Shown: piece by piece, positions 8,272 to 17,683 of the stretch
How positions within the stretch are numbered: position 1 is the stretch's first letter
Layout of the letters: the number at the start of each line of letters is the position of its first letter
Origin: Pseudomonadota bacterium
GTDB lineage: Bacteria; Pseudomonadota; Alphaproteobacteria; Acetobacterales; Acetobacteraceae
DNA: 64,000 bases
NCBI GenBank assembly: GCA_021845985.1
Contig: JAJZES010000007.1
Coordinates: forward strand, 1 to 64,000
Reading direction: 5' to 3'
The notes under the pieces: model-generated
Told to the model about the DNA's origin: nothing
Seen by the model: the letters and a program-made list of their open reading frames with translations, nothing else
Database searches by the model: none
Program-made: the position numbers and the translations under genes

Positions 8272-9560
8272 CCGGCGGCGAGGATTTCGCGGCTGGCACG
8301 CACCCGCTCGACGCGGCGACCGTCCATCGCGGTGACCTCGAACAGCCAGCCGCCGAAGACGATGCGGTCACCCATCTGCGGCACCCGCCGCAGCAGCGCC
8401 AGCAGCAGTCCGGCCAGCGTGTGATAGCTGCCCTCCGCCGGCAGGTCGGGCAGCGCCAGCCGGTGCTTGAGTTCATCGACCGGCATCATGCCGTCGAGCA
8501 GCAGCACGCCCGGCGCCGACGGCTCGGTGGCCGGCGCGGGGTCGTCCGGCTCGCCGACGATCGCCGCCAGCACGTCGGCCGCCGTTACCACGCCCTCGAA
8601 GCTGCCGTATTCGTCGAGCACCAGGGCGAGGCCGAGCGGGTCGGGCTTGAGCCGCTCCAGCGCGTCGAGCGCGGTCACCGTGTCGGGCATCACCATCGGC
8701 TGGCGCAGCGCCGCGCCGATGGAGAGTTCCTTGCCATCGAGGATGCGGTCGAGAATGTCCTTGGCCTGGACCACGCCGACGACGTTATCGACCGAGCCGT
8801 CGCACACCACGAAACGTGAATGCGGCGCGCTTTTCAGCGTCGCGGCGATCTCGCGCGCCGGGTCGGTGCGGTCGATCCAGGCGATTTCGGTGCGCGGCGT
8901 CATGATCGCGCGCACCGGCTTGTCGGCCAGCCGCAGCACCCGCTCGATCATGTCGCGCTCGCCGCTTTCCAGCACGCCGGTCTGCTCGCCCTCGGCCAGC
9001 AGCGCCTTCAGCTCCTCCTCGGTCACCGTCTGCGGCAGCTTGCGGTCGGCGCCGAGCAGCCGCATGGCCAGCGCCGAGGACTGGCTGAGCACGAAGACGA
9101 ACGGCCCGACCAGCGCGGCGATGACCGACAGCGGCCGGGCCACCGCGGCGGCGACACGCTCGGGCTGGCGCAGCGCCAGTTGCTTGGGCACCAGTTCGCC
9201 GAGCACCAGGGTCAGATAAGTGATGACGACGACGACGAGGCCGAGCGAGAGGCTGCCGGCGAACCGCCCGACCAGGGGCAGCGGCGCCAGCAGCGGCATC
9301 ACCCGCGCGCCGACACGGGCGCCGCCGAACACGCCGGTCAGGATGCCGACCAGGGTGATGCCGACCTGCACCGTCGGCAGGAAGCGTTGCGGGTCCTCGG
9401 CCAGCACCCGCGCCCGCGCCGCGCCCGGCAGACCGGTGCGCGCCAGCACCGCCAGCCGCGCCCGGTTGGCCGAGACCAGCGCCATTTCGCTCAGCGAGAA
9501 TACCCCGTTGATGACGATGAGCAACAGGATCACGAGCAGTTCGGTGGCGATGGCGATCAT
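8268..9560 (-). CDS. CNNM/CorC-type (TlyC, hemolysin-family) membrane transporter
   Basis: A 430-residue integral membrane protein with the CNNM (DUF21) domain. Several membrane helices occupy residues 1-180, starting ELLVILLLIVINGVFSLSEMAL. Two CBS domains follow (MTPRTEIAWID; VVGVVQAKDILD), then a C-terminal CorC_HlyC domain (EGSYHTLAGLLL). The family exports or exchanges Mg2+/Co2+; the name hemolysin is historical. The ATG at 9560 gives the conserved membrane start, with no strong ribosome site. Longer in-frame starts (to 9719) run back across the divergent DUF3429 gene. The stop overlaps the stop of the glycerate kinase. Confidence 0.88.
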   Translation of the reverse strand: MIAIATELLVILLLIVINGVFSLSEMALVSANRARLAVLARTGLPGAARARVLAEDPQRFLPTVQVGITLVGILTGVFGGARVGARVMPLLAPLPLVGRFAGSLSLGLVVVVITYLTLVLGELVPKQLALRQPERVAAAVARPLSVIAALVGPFVFVLSQSSALAMRLLGADRKLPQTVTEEELKALLAEGEQTGVLESGERDMIERVLRLADKPVRAIMTPRTEIAWIDRTDPAREIAATLKSAPHSRFVVCDGSVDNVVGVVQAKDILDRILDGKELSIGAALRQPMVMPDTVTALDALERLKPDPLGLALVLDEYGSFEGVVTAADVLAAIVGEPDDPAPATEPSAPGVLLLDGMMPVDELKHRLALPDLPAEGSYHTLAGLLLALLRRVPQMGDRIVFGGWLFEVTAMDGRRVERVRASREILAAG

Positions 9561-9645
9561 GCGCCGCAGTATAGCCTGATCGACCCTGCGCCGCGCCCCG
9601 CTTTGCGCTACGTAGGGGAGTACCAGCGCTTCGAGGACACGCATC

Positions 9646-10143
9646 ATGCAACCGCGCCTGCCGCCCGCCGCCATCGCCATTGGCATTGTCGGGCTGGTGC
9701 CCTTCGTGGCGCTGTCCATCGCCGCGCTGGCGACGCCCGACCCCGTCGCGGCGCAGCGCTATCTGCTCGGGCTGGTCGGCTATGGCGGCGTCGTGCTGGC
9801 CTTTCTCGGCGGCGTACACTGGGGCTTCGTGCTGCATCCGGTGCTGCCGGAGGGGCTGACCGCGGACGCGCGGCGCGATGCCACCCGGCTCGGCCTCGGC
9901 GTGCTGCCGTCGCTGATCGGCTGGGCGGCGCTGCTGACCCCGGCCTTCGGCATCCCCGAGATCGGGCTGGCGATCCTGATCGTCGGCTATGTCGCGACCG
10001 TGGTGACCGAGGCGCAGTACCGCCGCCGCGACATGATCCCGCCCGGCTACATGGCGCTGCGCTGGGGGCTGAGCGTGGTGGTGATCGCCGTGCTGGTCAC
10101 GGTGCTGGTGTTGCGGCTGATCGGGGCGAAGATCATTCTTTAA
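9646..10143 (+). CDS. DUF3429 membrane protein
   Basis: A 165-residue protein with about five hydrophobic segments and little else. The motif GYGGVVLAFLGGVHWG in the second helix and the following GWAALL segment are typical of DUF3429, an uncharacterised inner-membrane family in proteobacteria. The ATG at 9646 lies 86 bases from the divergent CNNM-type gene. No functional inference beyond membrane location. Confidence 0.82.
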   Translation: MQPRLPPAAIAIGIVGLVPFVALSIAALATPDPVAAQRYLLGLVGYGGVVLAFLGGVHWGFVLHPVLPEGLTADARRDATRLGLGVLPSLIGWAALLTPAFGIPEIGLAILIVGYVATVVTEAQYRRRDMIPPGYMALRWGLSVVVIAVLVTVLVLRLIGAKIIL

Positions 10144-10209
10144 CGAATCGTCTCGCTTTTTGATGCGAATTGCGTTCTATTGCGATTGTCGCATCGCATG
10201 GAGCGCGCC

Positions 10210-10506
10210 ATGACCGTCATCGCCTTTCCCACGCCCGCCGCCGACGGCGCCGCGCGGCTGCGCCTCGCCCTGGTTCGGCTCGATGCGGCGATGGCGGCGC
10301 AGCGCGCGGCGGTGGCGGGATGGCGCGACGCCCTGGCCCGGCTGGAGGGCGCCACCGGCACGCTCGGCCGCTCGCTGAGCGCGCATCAGCACGGTCTCGC
10401 CGCGCTGGGCGCCAAAATCGGCCAACTGCAGGCGGCGTCGCAGCATCTGGAGGAACTGGCCGACCACATGCTATCCTTGCCCGATGAGCGATCCTTCCCT
10501 GCTTGA
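10210..10506 (+). CDS. Small helical protein of unknown function
   Basis: A 98-residue protein I do not recognise. It is mostly alanine/arginine/leucine helix with heptad-like spacing (residues 15-90) and no cysteines. The ATG at 10210 has GGAG 6 bases upstream, itself part of an alternative start at 10198. The last 23 bases overlap the start of the aldolase gene, so the two are probably translated in sequence. The coding bias (GC-rich third positions) supports it as a real gene. Confidence 0.6.
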   Translation: MTVIAFPTPAADGAARLRLALVRLDAAMAAQRAAVAGWRDALARLEGATGTLGRSLSAHQHGLAALGAKIGQLQAASQHLEELADHMLSLPDERSFPA

Positions 10507-11110
10507 CCGGCTGCGCGCCGCCCGCGTCGTGCCGGTGGTGCGCACCCGCAATGCCCGCCACGCCGCCACCGGCATCGCCTGGCTGCGCGAGGCCGGGTTG
10601 CGCATCTTCGAGATCACCATGACCATCCCGGACGCGCCGGCGCTGATCCGCGATCTGGCCTCCGACACGTCGCTGCTGATCGGTGCCGGGACGGTGCCGG
10701 ACGTGGCCACGGCGGAGGCGTGCCTGCAGGCCGGGGCGCGATTCATCGTCGCCCCCTGGGTCGATCCGGCGCTGGCCGCGCCCTGCCGGGCGCATGGCGC
10801 GGGGCTGCTGCTCGGCGCGATGACGCCGACCGAGGTGCGCGCGGCGCGCGCCGCCGGCGCCGATGTGGTCAAGATCTTCCCCGCCGCCTCGGCCGGCGGC
10901 CCGGCGCATATCAAGGCGCTGGCGAGCGTCTTCCCCGACGTTGCCTTCTGCCCGACTGGCGGCGTCGATCCGGGCAATTTCCAGAGCTACCTTGCCGCCG
11001 GCGCCGCCTTCGTCGGCATGGGCGGCAACCTGATGGACGAAGCGCGCATCGCCGCCGGCGACCGTGCGGCGATCCTGGCGGCGGCGCGCGCGGTGCTGCC
11101 GGCCGACTGA
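10484..11110 (+). CDS. eda: 2-dehydro-3-deoxy-phosphogluconate (KDPG/KHG) aldolase
   Basis: A class I aldolase that splits KDPG to pyruvate and glyceraldehyde 3-phosphate (Entner-Doudoroff), or the 6-carbon analogue KDPGal. 208 residues, the usual size. The Schiff-base lysine is K130 in VVKIFPA, the catalytic glutamate is E43 in FEITM, and the phosphate-binding segment is CPTGGVDPGN. The usual EITLRT reads EITMTI here, so the substrate could differ from KDPG. Overlaps the preceding small gene. No edd or dehydratase is adjacent. Confidence 0.9.
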   Translation: MSDPSLLDRLRAARVVPVVRTRNARHAATGIAWLREAGLRIFEITMTIPDAPALIRDLASDTSLLIGAGTVPDVATAEACLQAGARFIVAPWVDPALAAPCRAHGAGLLLGAMTPTEVRAARAAGADVVKIFPAASAGGPAHIKALASVFPDVAFCPTGGVDPGNFQSYLAAGAAFVGMGGNLMDEARIAAGDRAAILAAARAVLPAD

Positions 11111-11137
11111 GCGGCGCCGGTCGGGCGTCCGGCACGC

Positions 11138-13939
11138 TCACGGCATCTGAAGAAACCGCCGCGTCTCCGCCACCGCCTCGGCCAGCCCGACGCGGCGCGT
11201 CTCGACGCCGGGCGGGAAGGCGGACAGCAGCCGGCTCGGCGTCTGCCGGTCGAGCAGGATGAACACCCCGCGATCGGTGGCGCTGCGGATCAGCCGCCCG
11301 AAGCCCTGGCGCAGGCGGAAACGGGCCAGCCGGTCGTCGAAGGTTTTCGGCGCGCCGTCGGAGAGATGGATGCGCCGCTCGCGGTGCAGAATGTCCGGGC
11401 GCGGCCAGGGCACCCGCTCGAACACCACCAGCCGCAAAGCGCGGCCGGGAATATCGACGCCGTCGCGCATCGCGTCGGTGCCGAGCAGGCAGCTCGCTTC
11501 CTCGGTGCGGAACACATCGACCAGGGTGGCATTGTCCATCGCATCGACATGCTGCGCCAGCAGCGGCAGCCCGGCCGCCTCCAGCGCCGGGGCGATGCGC
11601 GCCTGCACCGCGGCGAGGCGGCGGATCGCCGTGAACAGCCCGAGCGCACCGCCGCCGGCGGCGAGGAACAGCGCCCGATAGGCTCCGGCCAGCGCGTCGA
11701 TGTCGCCGGGCGCCAGGTCGGTGACGACGAAGGCGCGGGTCTGCGCCGCGTAGTCGAACGGGCTGGCGACGGCGACGCGCAGGGCGGGCGCCGGCAGATG
11801 CGCCGCCCCGGCGCGCGCCTCGGCCGCCGCCCAGGCGATCTCGGGGTCGTCCTCACCGGCGTCGCGCAGGGTGGCCGAGGTGACCAGCATCCCATGCGCC
11901 GGCGCCGCCAGCGTCGCCGCGAACGGCACGGTGGGGTCGAGCCAGTGGCGGTGCAGTCCGACATCGCTGTCGCGCCCGCCCTCCTGGCCGCTCAGGCCGC
12001 GCCGGTCGATGCGGACGAAATGCACATGCGTCGGCCGCATGCCCGGCACCGGCGGCGCGGCGGCGACGCTGCGCAGCATTGCCTGCCATGCGGTCAGCGG
12101 GTCGGCGGCGCGGCGGCGCAGGGTGCGGCCGATCGCCTCGATGCGGCTGCGCTGGCTTTCCTCCAGCGTCTCGGCGCCCGCATCGAGCCGCGCGGCGAGG
12201 CGTTCGATCAGCGTCGCAATCGGCGCCGCCAGCCGGGCCAGTGCGCGGCCGAGAGCATCGGCGGCGTCCGCCACCTCGGGCGCCACCGGATGCAGGTCAC
12301 ATTCCAGGGCGAAGGGCCCGGGTTCGCCGCCGCCCTTCTGCCGCGCCAGCACCTGCCGGCGCAGCGCCCGCAGCAACGCCTCGGTCGGGTTGATCCGGCC
12401 CGGCTCCGACCCCGCGGCCTCTGGCGCATCATCGACCAGCCGCGGTGCCCAGCCGGGGCCGGGCAGGGCGCGGGCGGCCTGCAAGGTCGCCTCCAGCGGC
12501 GCCTGCAGCTCGGGTGCGTCGGCGACCAGGTCCTCGATGCGGCGCTTGAGACCGCGCGCGCGTGAGCGCATGCCCTCGGCGCCGAGCAGCCAGCGGCGCA
12601 GCTCCGCCGCCTCCGCCCCCGACAGCGTCGCGGCGAAGGCGGCGTCGGCGGCGTCGAACAGATGGTGGCCCTCGTCGAACACGTAGCGCAGCGGCACCGT
12701 CGCATCGTCGATGCCGCCCCAGGCCGCCTGCGCCATCACCAGTGCGTGATTGGCGACGACGAGATCGGCGCCGCGGGCGCGGCGGATGGTGTGTTCGACG
12801 AAGCAGCGCTTCCAGTGCGCGCAGGCGGAATGGATGCATTCGCCGCGGCGGTCGGCGATGCCATAGAGCAGCCCGGCGCCGAACAATTCGGCGAACCAGC
12901 CCGGCAGATCGCCGCCCGAGAGGTCGCCATCGGCGGTCGCCAGCACCCAGCGGGCGATCAGGCCGAGCGGCACCGGCGCCGCGCGGGCGTTCACCGCATC
13001 CTCCAGATTGAGCAGGCAGAGGTAATTTTCTCGCCCCTTGCGCACGACGACGCGGCGGCGGCGCTCCTGCGGGTCGGGGTAGAGGCGCGCCAGTTCGCCG
13101 TCGATCTGGCGCTGCAGATGGCGGGTATAGGTGGAGACCCAGACGGCGGCGCCGTTGCGCTCTGCCCACAGGCTGGCCGACGCGATGTAGCCGAGCGTCT
13201 TGCCGGTGCCGGTGCCGGCCTCGGCCAGCACCGCATGCGGCGCGCCGCGGCGTTCCCGCGCGGCGAAGGCGGCGGCGACGGCGGCGGCATAGTCGGACTG
13301 GCCCGGACGCTGTTCGGCGCCCGGCCCGAGCATCTCGGCGAGTCGGGCGCGCGCCTCGGCCGGATGCACCGGATGGGTGGAGGGCGGCGGGGCAGGGGCG
13401 ACCTCCTCCCATTCCGGCAGATGACGCCACGGCCGCAGCGCCGCCGGCTCCGCTGCCGCGCCCGGCGCGCCGAGCGCGGCCAGCACGAACGGCGCCCAGC
13501 CCCAGCCGGCGCGGCCCATCTGCGCCGCGAGGCCGGCGGCGTCGCGGTTGAGCGGCGCCGCGCGTTCGGCGCGCAGTTCGGCCAGCAGGTCGCGGACCAT
13601 GCCGGGCAGGGCGGCGGCGGCGGCCTCGGTGGTGGCGGGCGGCGGCAGATCGAGCGCCAGCGCCATGCCGCGCGGCGTCGGCGCCACCGGCCGGGCCGGA
13701 CGGACGAAGGCATAGAGTTCCAGCAGATCGAGCGCGCCGCCCCCGGCAAGGCCGAGCCGGCGCAGCGTCGCCGGGGCATGCACCAGCAGCGGCGGCGCCA
13801 TGCCGCGCAGCGCGTGCCCGGCCTCCGCGGCCGGCAGGTCGCGCAATTCGCCCTCGCTGGTCAGGATCACGGCGCGGCCGGTGCCGGCGACCACCGCAGG
13901 CGCGTCGGGCAGGAGCAGACGCAAGGCGGGCTGCGGCAT
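11138..13939 (-). CDS. DinG/XPD-type ATP-dependent DNA helicase
   Basis: A 933-residue superfamily 2 helicase. Walker A is EAGTGTGKT (near residue 265), and motif II is DEGH within FDEGHHLFDAAD, the DinG/YoaA form of DEAH. Four cysteines between these (YLCLL, then GECIHSACAHWKRC) fit the Fe-S cluster of XPD-like helicases. Motif VI is QGFGRLIRS near the C-terminus. The N-terminal 200 residues are a family-specific extension, not an exonuclease. Presumed 5'-3' unwinding of damaged or structured DNA. The ATG at 13939 is 61 bases from the divergent lysyl-tRNA synthetase gene. Confidence 0.9.
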   Translation of the reverse strand: MPQPALRLLLPDAPAVVAGTGRAVILTSEGELRDLPAAEAGHALRGMAPPLLVHAPATLRRLGLAGGGALDLLELYAFVRPARPVAPTPRGMALALDLPPPATTEAAAAALPGMVRDLLAELRAERAAPLNRDAAGLAAQMGRAGWGWAPFVLAALGAPGAAAEPAALRPWRHLPEWEEVAPAPPPSTHPVHPAEARARLAEMLGPGAEQRPGQSDYAAAVAAAFAARERRGAPHAVLAEAGTGTGKTLGYIASASLWAERNGAAVWVSTYTRHLQRQIDGELARLYPDPQERRRRVVVRKGRENYLCLLNLEDAVNARAAPVPLGLIARWVLATADGDLSGGDLPGWFAELFGAGLLYGIADRRGECIHSACAHWKRCFVEHTIRRARGADLVVANHALVMAQAAWGGIDDATVPLRYVFDEGHHLFDAADAAFAATLSGAEAAELRRWLLGAEGMRSRARGLKRRIEDLVADAPELQAPLEATLQAARALPGPGWAPRLVDDAPEAAGSEPGRINPTEALLRALRRQVLARQKGGGEPGPFALECDLHPVAPEVADAADALGRALARLAAPIATLIERLAARLDAGAETLEESQRSRIEAIGRTLRRRAADPLTAWQAMLRSVAAAPPVPGMRPTHVHFVRIDRRGLSGQEGGRDSDVGLHRHWLDPTVPFAATLAAPAHGMLVTSATLRDAGEDDPEIAWAAAEARAGAAHLPAPALRVAVASPFDYAAQTRAFVVTDLAPGDIDALAGAYRALFLAAGGGALGLFTAIRRLAAVQARIAPALEAAGLPLLAQHVDAMDNATLVDVFRTEEASCLLGTDAMRDGVDIPGRALRLVVFERVPWPRPDILHRERRIHLSDGAPKTFDDRLARFRLRQGFGRLIRSATDRGVFILLDRQTPSRLLSAFPPGVETRRVGLAEAVAETRRFLQMP

Positions 13940-14000
13940 GCCGGCACTATAGGGCGGCCGAGCGATTGACCAAGCCATGCCCGGTCCATAGCTTGCCCGG

Positions 14001-15569
14001 ATGGCCGAAACGCTTCGTAACACGCCGCCAAAAGCATGGCCGTTCCAGGAAGCGGCGAAGCTCGCCGCCCGCGCGCCCGAGACCGCCCTGTTCGAGACCG
14101 GCTATGGCCCGTCGGGCCTGCCGCATATCGGCACCTTCGGCGAGGTGGCGCGGACCAGTTGGGTGCGTCACGCCTATACGGTGCTGACCGGCCGCCCCTC
14201 CCGCCTGCTGGCGTTCAGCGACGACATGGACGGGCTGCGCAAGGTGCCGGACAATGTGCCCAACAAGGAGATGCTGCGGCCGTTTCTCGGCCGTCCGCTG
14301 ACCCGCATCCCCGATCCGTTCGGCACCCATGACAGCTTCGGGGCGCACAACAATGCCCGGCTGCGCAGCTTCCTCGACGGGTTCGGCTTCGACTACGAGT
14401 TCGCCTCGGCGACGGCGTATTACGCCGCCGGCCGGTTCGACGCGGCGCTGCGCCGGGTGCTGGAGTGCCACGCCGAGATCGTCGCCGTGGTGCTGCCCAG
14501 CCTCGGCGCCGAGCGGGCGGCGAGCTATTCGCCGATCCTGCCGATCCATCCGCGCAGCGGCATCGTCATGCAGGTGCCGATCGAACGTGCCGACGCCCAG
14601 GCCGGCACCGTGGTCTGGCGCGATCCCGACAGCGGGGCGTTCATCGAGACCGCAGTGACCGGCGGCGCCTGCAAGCTGCAATGGAAGGCCGACTGGGCGA
14701 TGCGCTGGCACGCGCTCGGCGTCGATTACGAGATGTCGGGCAAGGACCTGATCGATAGCGTAACGCTGTCCGGGCGGATCTGCCGCATCCTCGGCAGCAC
14801 GCCGCCGGTCGGCTTCACCTACGAGCTGTTTCTCGACGAGCACGGCCAGAAGATCAGCAAGAGCCGCGGCAACGGATTGTCGGTGGAGGACTGGCTGCGC
14901 TATGCGCCGCCGGAGAGTCTGGCGCAGTTCATGTTCAACGCGCCGCAGCGCGCCAAGCGGCTCTATTTCGACGTCATCCCCAAGGCGACCGACGAATACC
15001 TCGCCAATGCCGAGAAGGCGCGGGTGCAGGAGGGCGCCGACGCGATGGCCAACCCGGCCTGGCACATCCATGCCGGCAGGGTGCCGGAGAGCGCCCATTC
15101 GCCGCTCTCCTTCGCCATGCTGCTCAACCTCGCCAGCGTGGTGAATGCCGAGACGCCGGATATTCTGTGGGGCTTCATCCGCCGCTACACCGGCGCGGCG
15201 CAGGCCGAGACGATGCCGTTCCTGGCCGGGCTGGTCGGCTGTGCGCTGGCCTATTACCGCGACTTCGTGCGCCCCGAAAAACGCTATCGCGCCGCCGATG
15301 CGGTCGAGCGGGCGGCGCTTGCCGACCTTGCGGCGGTGCTGGCGGCGCTGCCCGCGGGCAGTCCGGCCGAGGACATCCAGAGCGAAATCTACAGCGTCGG
15401 CAAGCGCCACCCGTTCGCCGAGCTGCGCGCCTGGTTCGGCTGCCTCTATCAGGTGCTGCTCGGCCAGAGCGAGGGGCCGCGCTTCGGCCAGTTCGTGGCG
15501 CTGTACGGCCTGGCCGAGACGGTGGCGCTGATCGAGACCTCGCTCGCCCGGCCGGACGCGGCGGCCTGA
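14001..15569 (+). CDS. lysK: Lysyl-tRNA synthetase, class I
   Basis: Charges tRNA-Lys with lysine. The 522 residues show the Rossmann fold signature HIGT (residues 42-45) and the KMSKS-type loop KISKSRGNG (from 284), which identify the class I enzyme of archaea and many alphaproteobacteria rather than class II LysS. Other family segments: [32 protein letters not shown] and GKDLIDS. It begins 61 bases from the divergent helicase gene. A truncated MprF-like gene follows after 16 bases, which would use the same lysyl-tRNA pool if it retained lipid aminoacylation. Confidence 0.95.
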   Translation: MAETLRNTPPKAWPFQEAAKLAARAPETALFETGYGPSGLPHIGTFGEVARTSWVRHAYTVLTGRPSRLLAFSDDMDGLRKVPDNVPNKEMLRPFLGRPLTRIPDPFGTHDSFGAHNNARLRSFLDGFGFDYEFASATAYYAAGRFDAALRRVLECHAEIVAVVLPSLGAERAASYSPILPIHPRSGIVMQVPIERADAQAGTVVWRDPDSGAFIETAVTGGACKLQWKADWAMRWHALGVDYEMSGKDLIDSVTLSGRICRILGSTPPVGFTYELFLDEHGQKISKSRGNGLSVEDWLRYAPPESLAQFMFNAPQRAKRLYFDVIPKATDEYLANAEKARVQEGADAMANPAWHIHAGRVPESAHSPLSFAMLLNLASVVNAETPDILWGFIRRYTGAAQAETMPFLAGLVGCALAYYRDFVRPEKRYRAADAVERAALADLAAVLAALPAGSPAEDIQSEIYSVGKRHPFAELRAWFGCLYQVLLGQSEGPRFGQFVALYGLAETVALIETSLARPDAAA

Positions 15570-15585
15570 CGGGGCGGACGCTGCC

Positions 15586-17607
15586 GTGGGCACGCCGCGC
15601 GATGGGGGCGGATATGCACGCTGGCTGCGCCACGCCCCGGCGGTGCTCGGCGTGCTGCTGCTGGTCGGCGCCGTCTATGTCGTGCAGCGCGAGTTCCGCA
15701 GCCTGCGCGTCGAGGACATCCATCGCGCCCTGACGGCGATCCCGCTGCGCGCGCTGGTCATCGCCTTCGGCTGGACGCTGGTGGCCTATGGCGTGCTGAC
15801 GTTCTACGACCGGCTCGGCACCCTCTATGCCGGGCGGGCGGTGAGCTACCGCCGCGTCGCCTTCGCCTCGTTCTGCGCCTATGCGCTGTCGCATAATCTC
15901 GGTTTCGCCGCCGTCTCGGGGGCGGCGGTGCGCTACCGGCTGTATGCCCACTGGGGGCTGACGACGGCGCAGATCGCCCGCGTCATCGCCTTCTGCTCGC
16001 TGACCTTCGGCCTCGGCGGCATGGCGCTGGCCGGGCTGATCCTGGTGATCGAGCCGGGATCGGTGCCGTTCCTCGGCGATCATGTGCCGCGCTGGGTGAT
16101 GTATGTCGGCGCCGCGGTGCTGTGGGGCATCGACATCGCCTATGTCACCGCCGCGCGGGTGTTCCGCCGCTTCCAGGCGTTCGGCCACACGATCGAGCTG
16201 CCGGGGCTGCGCATGGCGCTGGCGCAGGTGTTGCTGGCGACCGCGGATGTCGCGGTGACGGCGGCGATCTTCTACGCCCTGCTGCCGCCGGCGCCGGGGC
16301 TGAACTTCATGCGCTTCGTCGGGGTTTATCTGGCGTCCTATTCGGCTGGGCTGCTGGCCACCCTGCCGGGCGGCATCGGCGTGTTCGACGGCGCCATGCT
16401 GCTCGGTCTGGCACCCTATCTCGATGCGCCGCGCATCGTCGGCGCCATCCTGGTGTTCCGGCTCTATTATTACATCATTCCGCTGTTCCTGGCCGGCAGC
16501 CTGTTCGCCGGCAACGAGTTCCTGCTGCGCGGGCGGCTGCTGCTGCGGCGCGGCGACGGGCAGTCGATCACCAGGCTGGCCGAGCCGGATTTCGCCGTCG
16601 CCGCGGCGACCGGGGCGGTGGCGCTGTGCGGCTTCCTGCTGCTCAGCCTCGGCGTGCTTGAGCAGCGGCCGGATTTTTCCTGGATCGATGCCGACTTCGC
16701 CGCGGTGGCGGCGCAGGCCGGAGAGTTCGTGCCGTCGCTGATCGGTGCCGCGTTGATGGTGCTGGCCGGGGCGCTGTCGCAGCGCGTCAACCTCGCCTGG
16801 AGCGCCACCATCATTTTGTTGCTGGTCGCCGCCGCCTTCACTGTGGCGCAGAGCGAGCCGCTCTGGGTGCCCTGCGTGCTGGTGCTGGCGGCGCTGCTGG
16901 TGGCGCCCTACCGGCGGGCGTTCTACCGCCATGCGCGGCTGCTGGCCGGGCCGCTGGATGCGGCGACGGCGCTGCCGCTGTTTGCCCTGGTGGTCTGCGT
17001 GCTGGCGCTGGCGACGTTCGAGCGGCATGTCCGCTGGCTCGCCGACGACAGTTTTTGGGAGGTCATTCTCTCGCCCGACGTGTCCAATTCGCTGCGCGCC
17101 TCGGTGGCGCTGACGGTGGTGCTGGCGCTGGGCGCGATGTGGCGGCTGCTGCGCCCGCGCCGGGTCGGCTGGCTGCCGTGGAACGCCGAGCAGCGGCTGC
17201 GCTACGCCGCGCTCGGCGGCATGCCGCCGGCGGTGGCGGAGGGGATCGTCTGGGGCGAGGCGGAGCGCGCCGGCATGCCGTTCCGCCGGCTCGGCCGGGC
17301 GCTGGTGGCGCTGGGCGACCCGGCGGGGGCGCAGAGCGACCTCGTCTCGGCGGTGTGGCGGCTGCGCGATCTGGCGCGTCAGGAGGGGCGGGCGCCGGCG
17401 GTGTGGCGGGCCGGGCCGGAGCTGCTCGCGGTCTATGCCGATCTCGGCCTGACGGCGCTGCGGCTCGACACGGCGGGCATGCCGCTCGACGGCAATATCG
17501 ATCCGCGCGCGCTGGCCGGGGCCGCGGATACGTTTCTGGTCTGTCAGGCCGAGCGCGACCTGCCGGGGCTGCTGGCGGCGCTGCGGCGGCTCTCGGTCAC
17601 CGCATAG
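15586..17607 (+). CDS. MprF-like membrane flippase with truncated synthase domain
   Basis: A 673-residue membrane protein. Residues 20-330 form the UPF0104 / lysyl-phosphatidylglycerol synthase transmembrane region (FASFCAYALSHNLGF, LLATLPGGIGVFDG, RLYYYIIPLFLAG). More helices follow to about 520. The C-terminus starts like the DUF2156 aminoacyl-lipid synthase (ALGDPAGAQSDLVSAVW, ELLAVYADLGLTALRLD) but ends about where the first of its two GNAT folds ends. Full MprF is about 850 residues. Lipid flipping may remain; lysyl transfer is doubtful. Start GTG at 15586, 16 bases after the class I LysRS. No frameshifted remainder is seen downstream. Confidence 0.8.
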   Translation: MGTPRDGGGYARWLRHAPAVLGVLLLVGAVYVVQREFRSLRVEDIHRALTAIPLRALVIAFGWTLVAYGVLTFYDRLGTLYAGRAVSYRRVAFASFCAYALSHNLGFAAVSGAAVRYRLYAHWGLTTAQIARVIAFCSLTFGLGGMALAGLILVIEPGSVPFLGDHVPRWVMYVGAAVLWGIDIAYVTAARVFRRFQAFGHTIELPGLRMALAQVLLATADVAVTAAIFYALLPPAPGLNFMRFVGVYLASYSAGLLATLPGGIGVFDGAMLLGLAPYLDAPRIVGAILVFRLYYYIIPLFLAGSLFAGNEFLLRGRLLLRRGDGQSITRLAEPDFAVAAATGAVALCGFLLLSLGVLEQRPDFSWIDADFAAVAAQAGEFVPSLIGAALMVLAGALSQRVNLAWSATIILLLVAAAFTVAQSEPLWVPCVLVLAALLVAPYRRAFYRHARLLAGPLDAATALPLFALVVCVLALATFERHVRWLADDSFWEVILSPDVSNSLRASVALTVVLALGAMWRLLRPRRVGWLPWNAEQRLRYAALGGMPPAVAEGIVWGEAERAGMPFRRLGRALVALGDPAGAQSDLVSAVWRLRDLARQEGRAPAVWRAGPELLAVYADLGLTALRLDTAGMPLDGNIDPRALAGAADTFLVCQAERDLPGLLAALRRLSVTA

Positions 17608-17683
17608 CGGCCGGCCTGACCGCAAGGCTTGCCGCGCCGTGCCGGGCCATCCACATCGCGACAGGACGGACGGAGACGGCGTG

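Noticed and set aside
12662-13969. 435-codon plus-strand frame opposite the DinG-type helicase
   Set aside because: The minus-strand helicase has clear motifs; the opposite frame is a by-product of high GC with no family signature.
15175-17625. 816-codon minus-strand frame opposite the MprF-like gene
   Set aside because: Composition is Arg/Gln/His-rich antisense noise; the plus-strand gene has membrane helices and family motifs.
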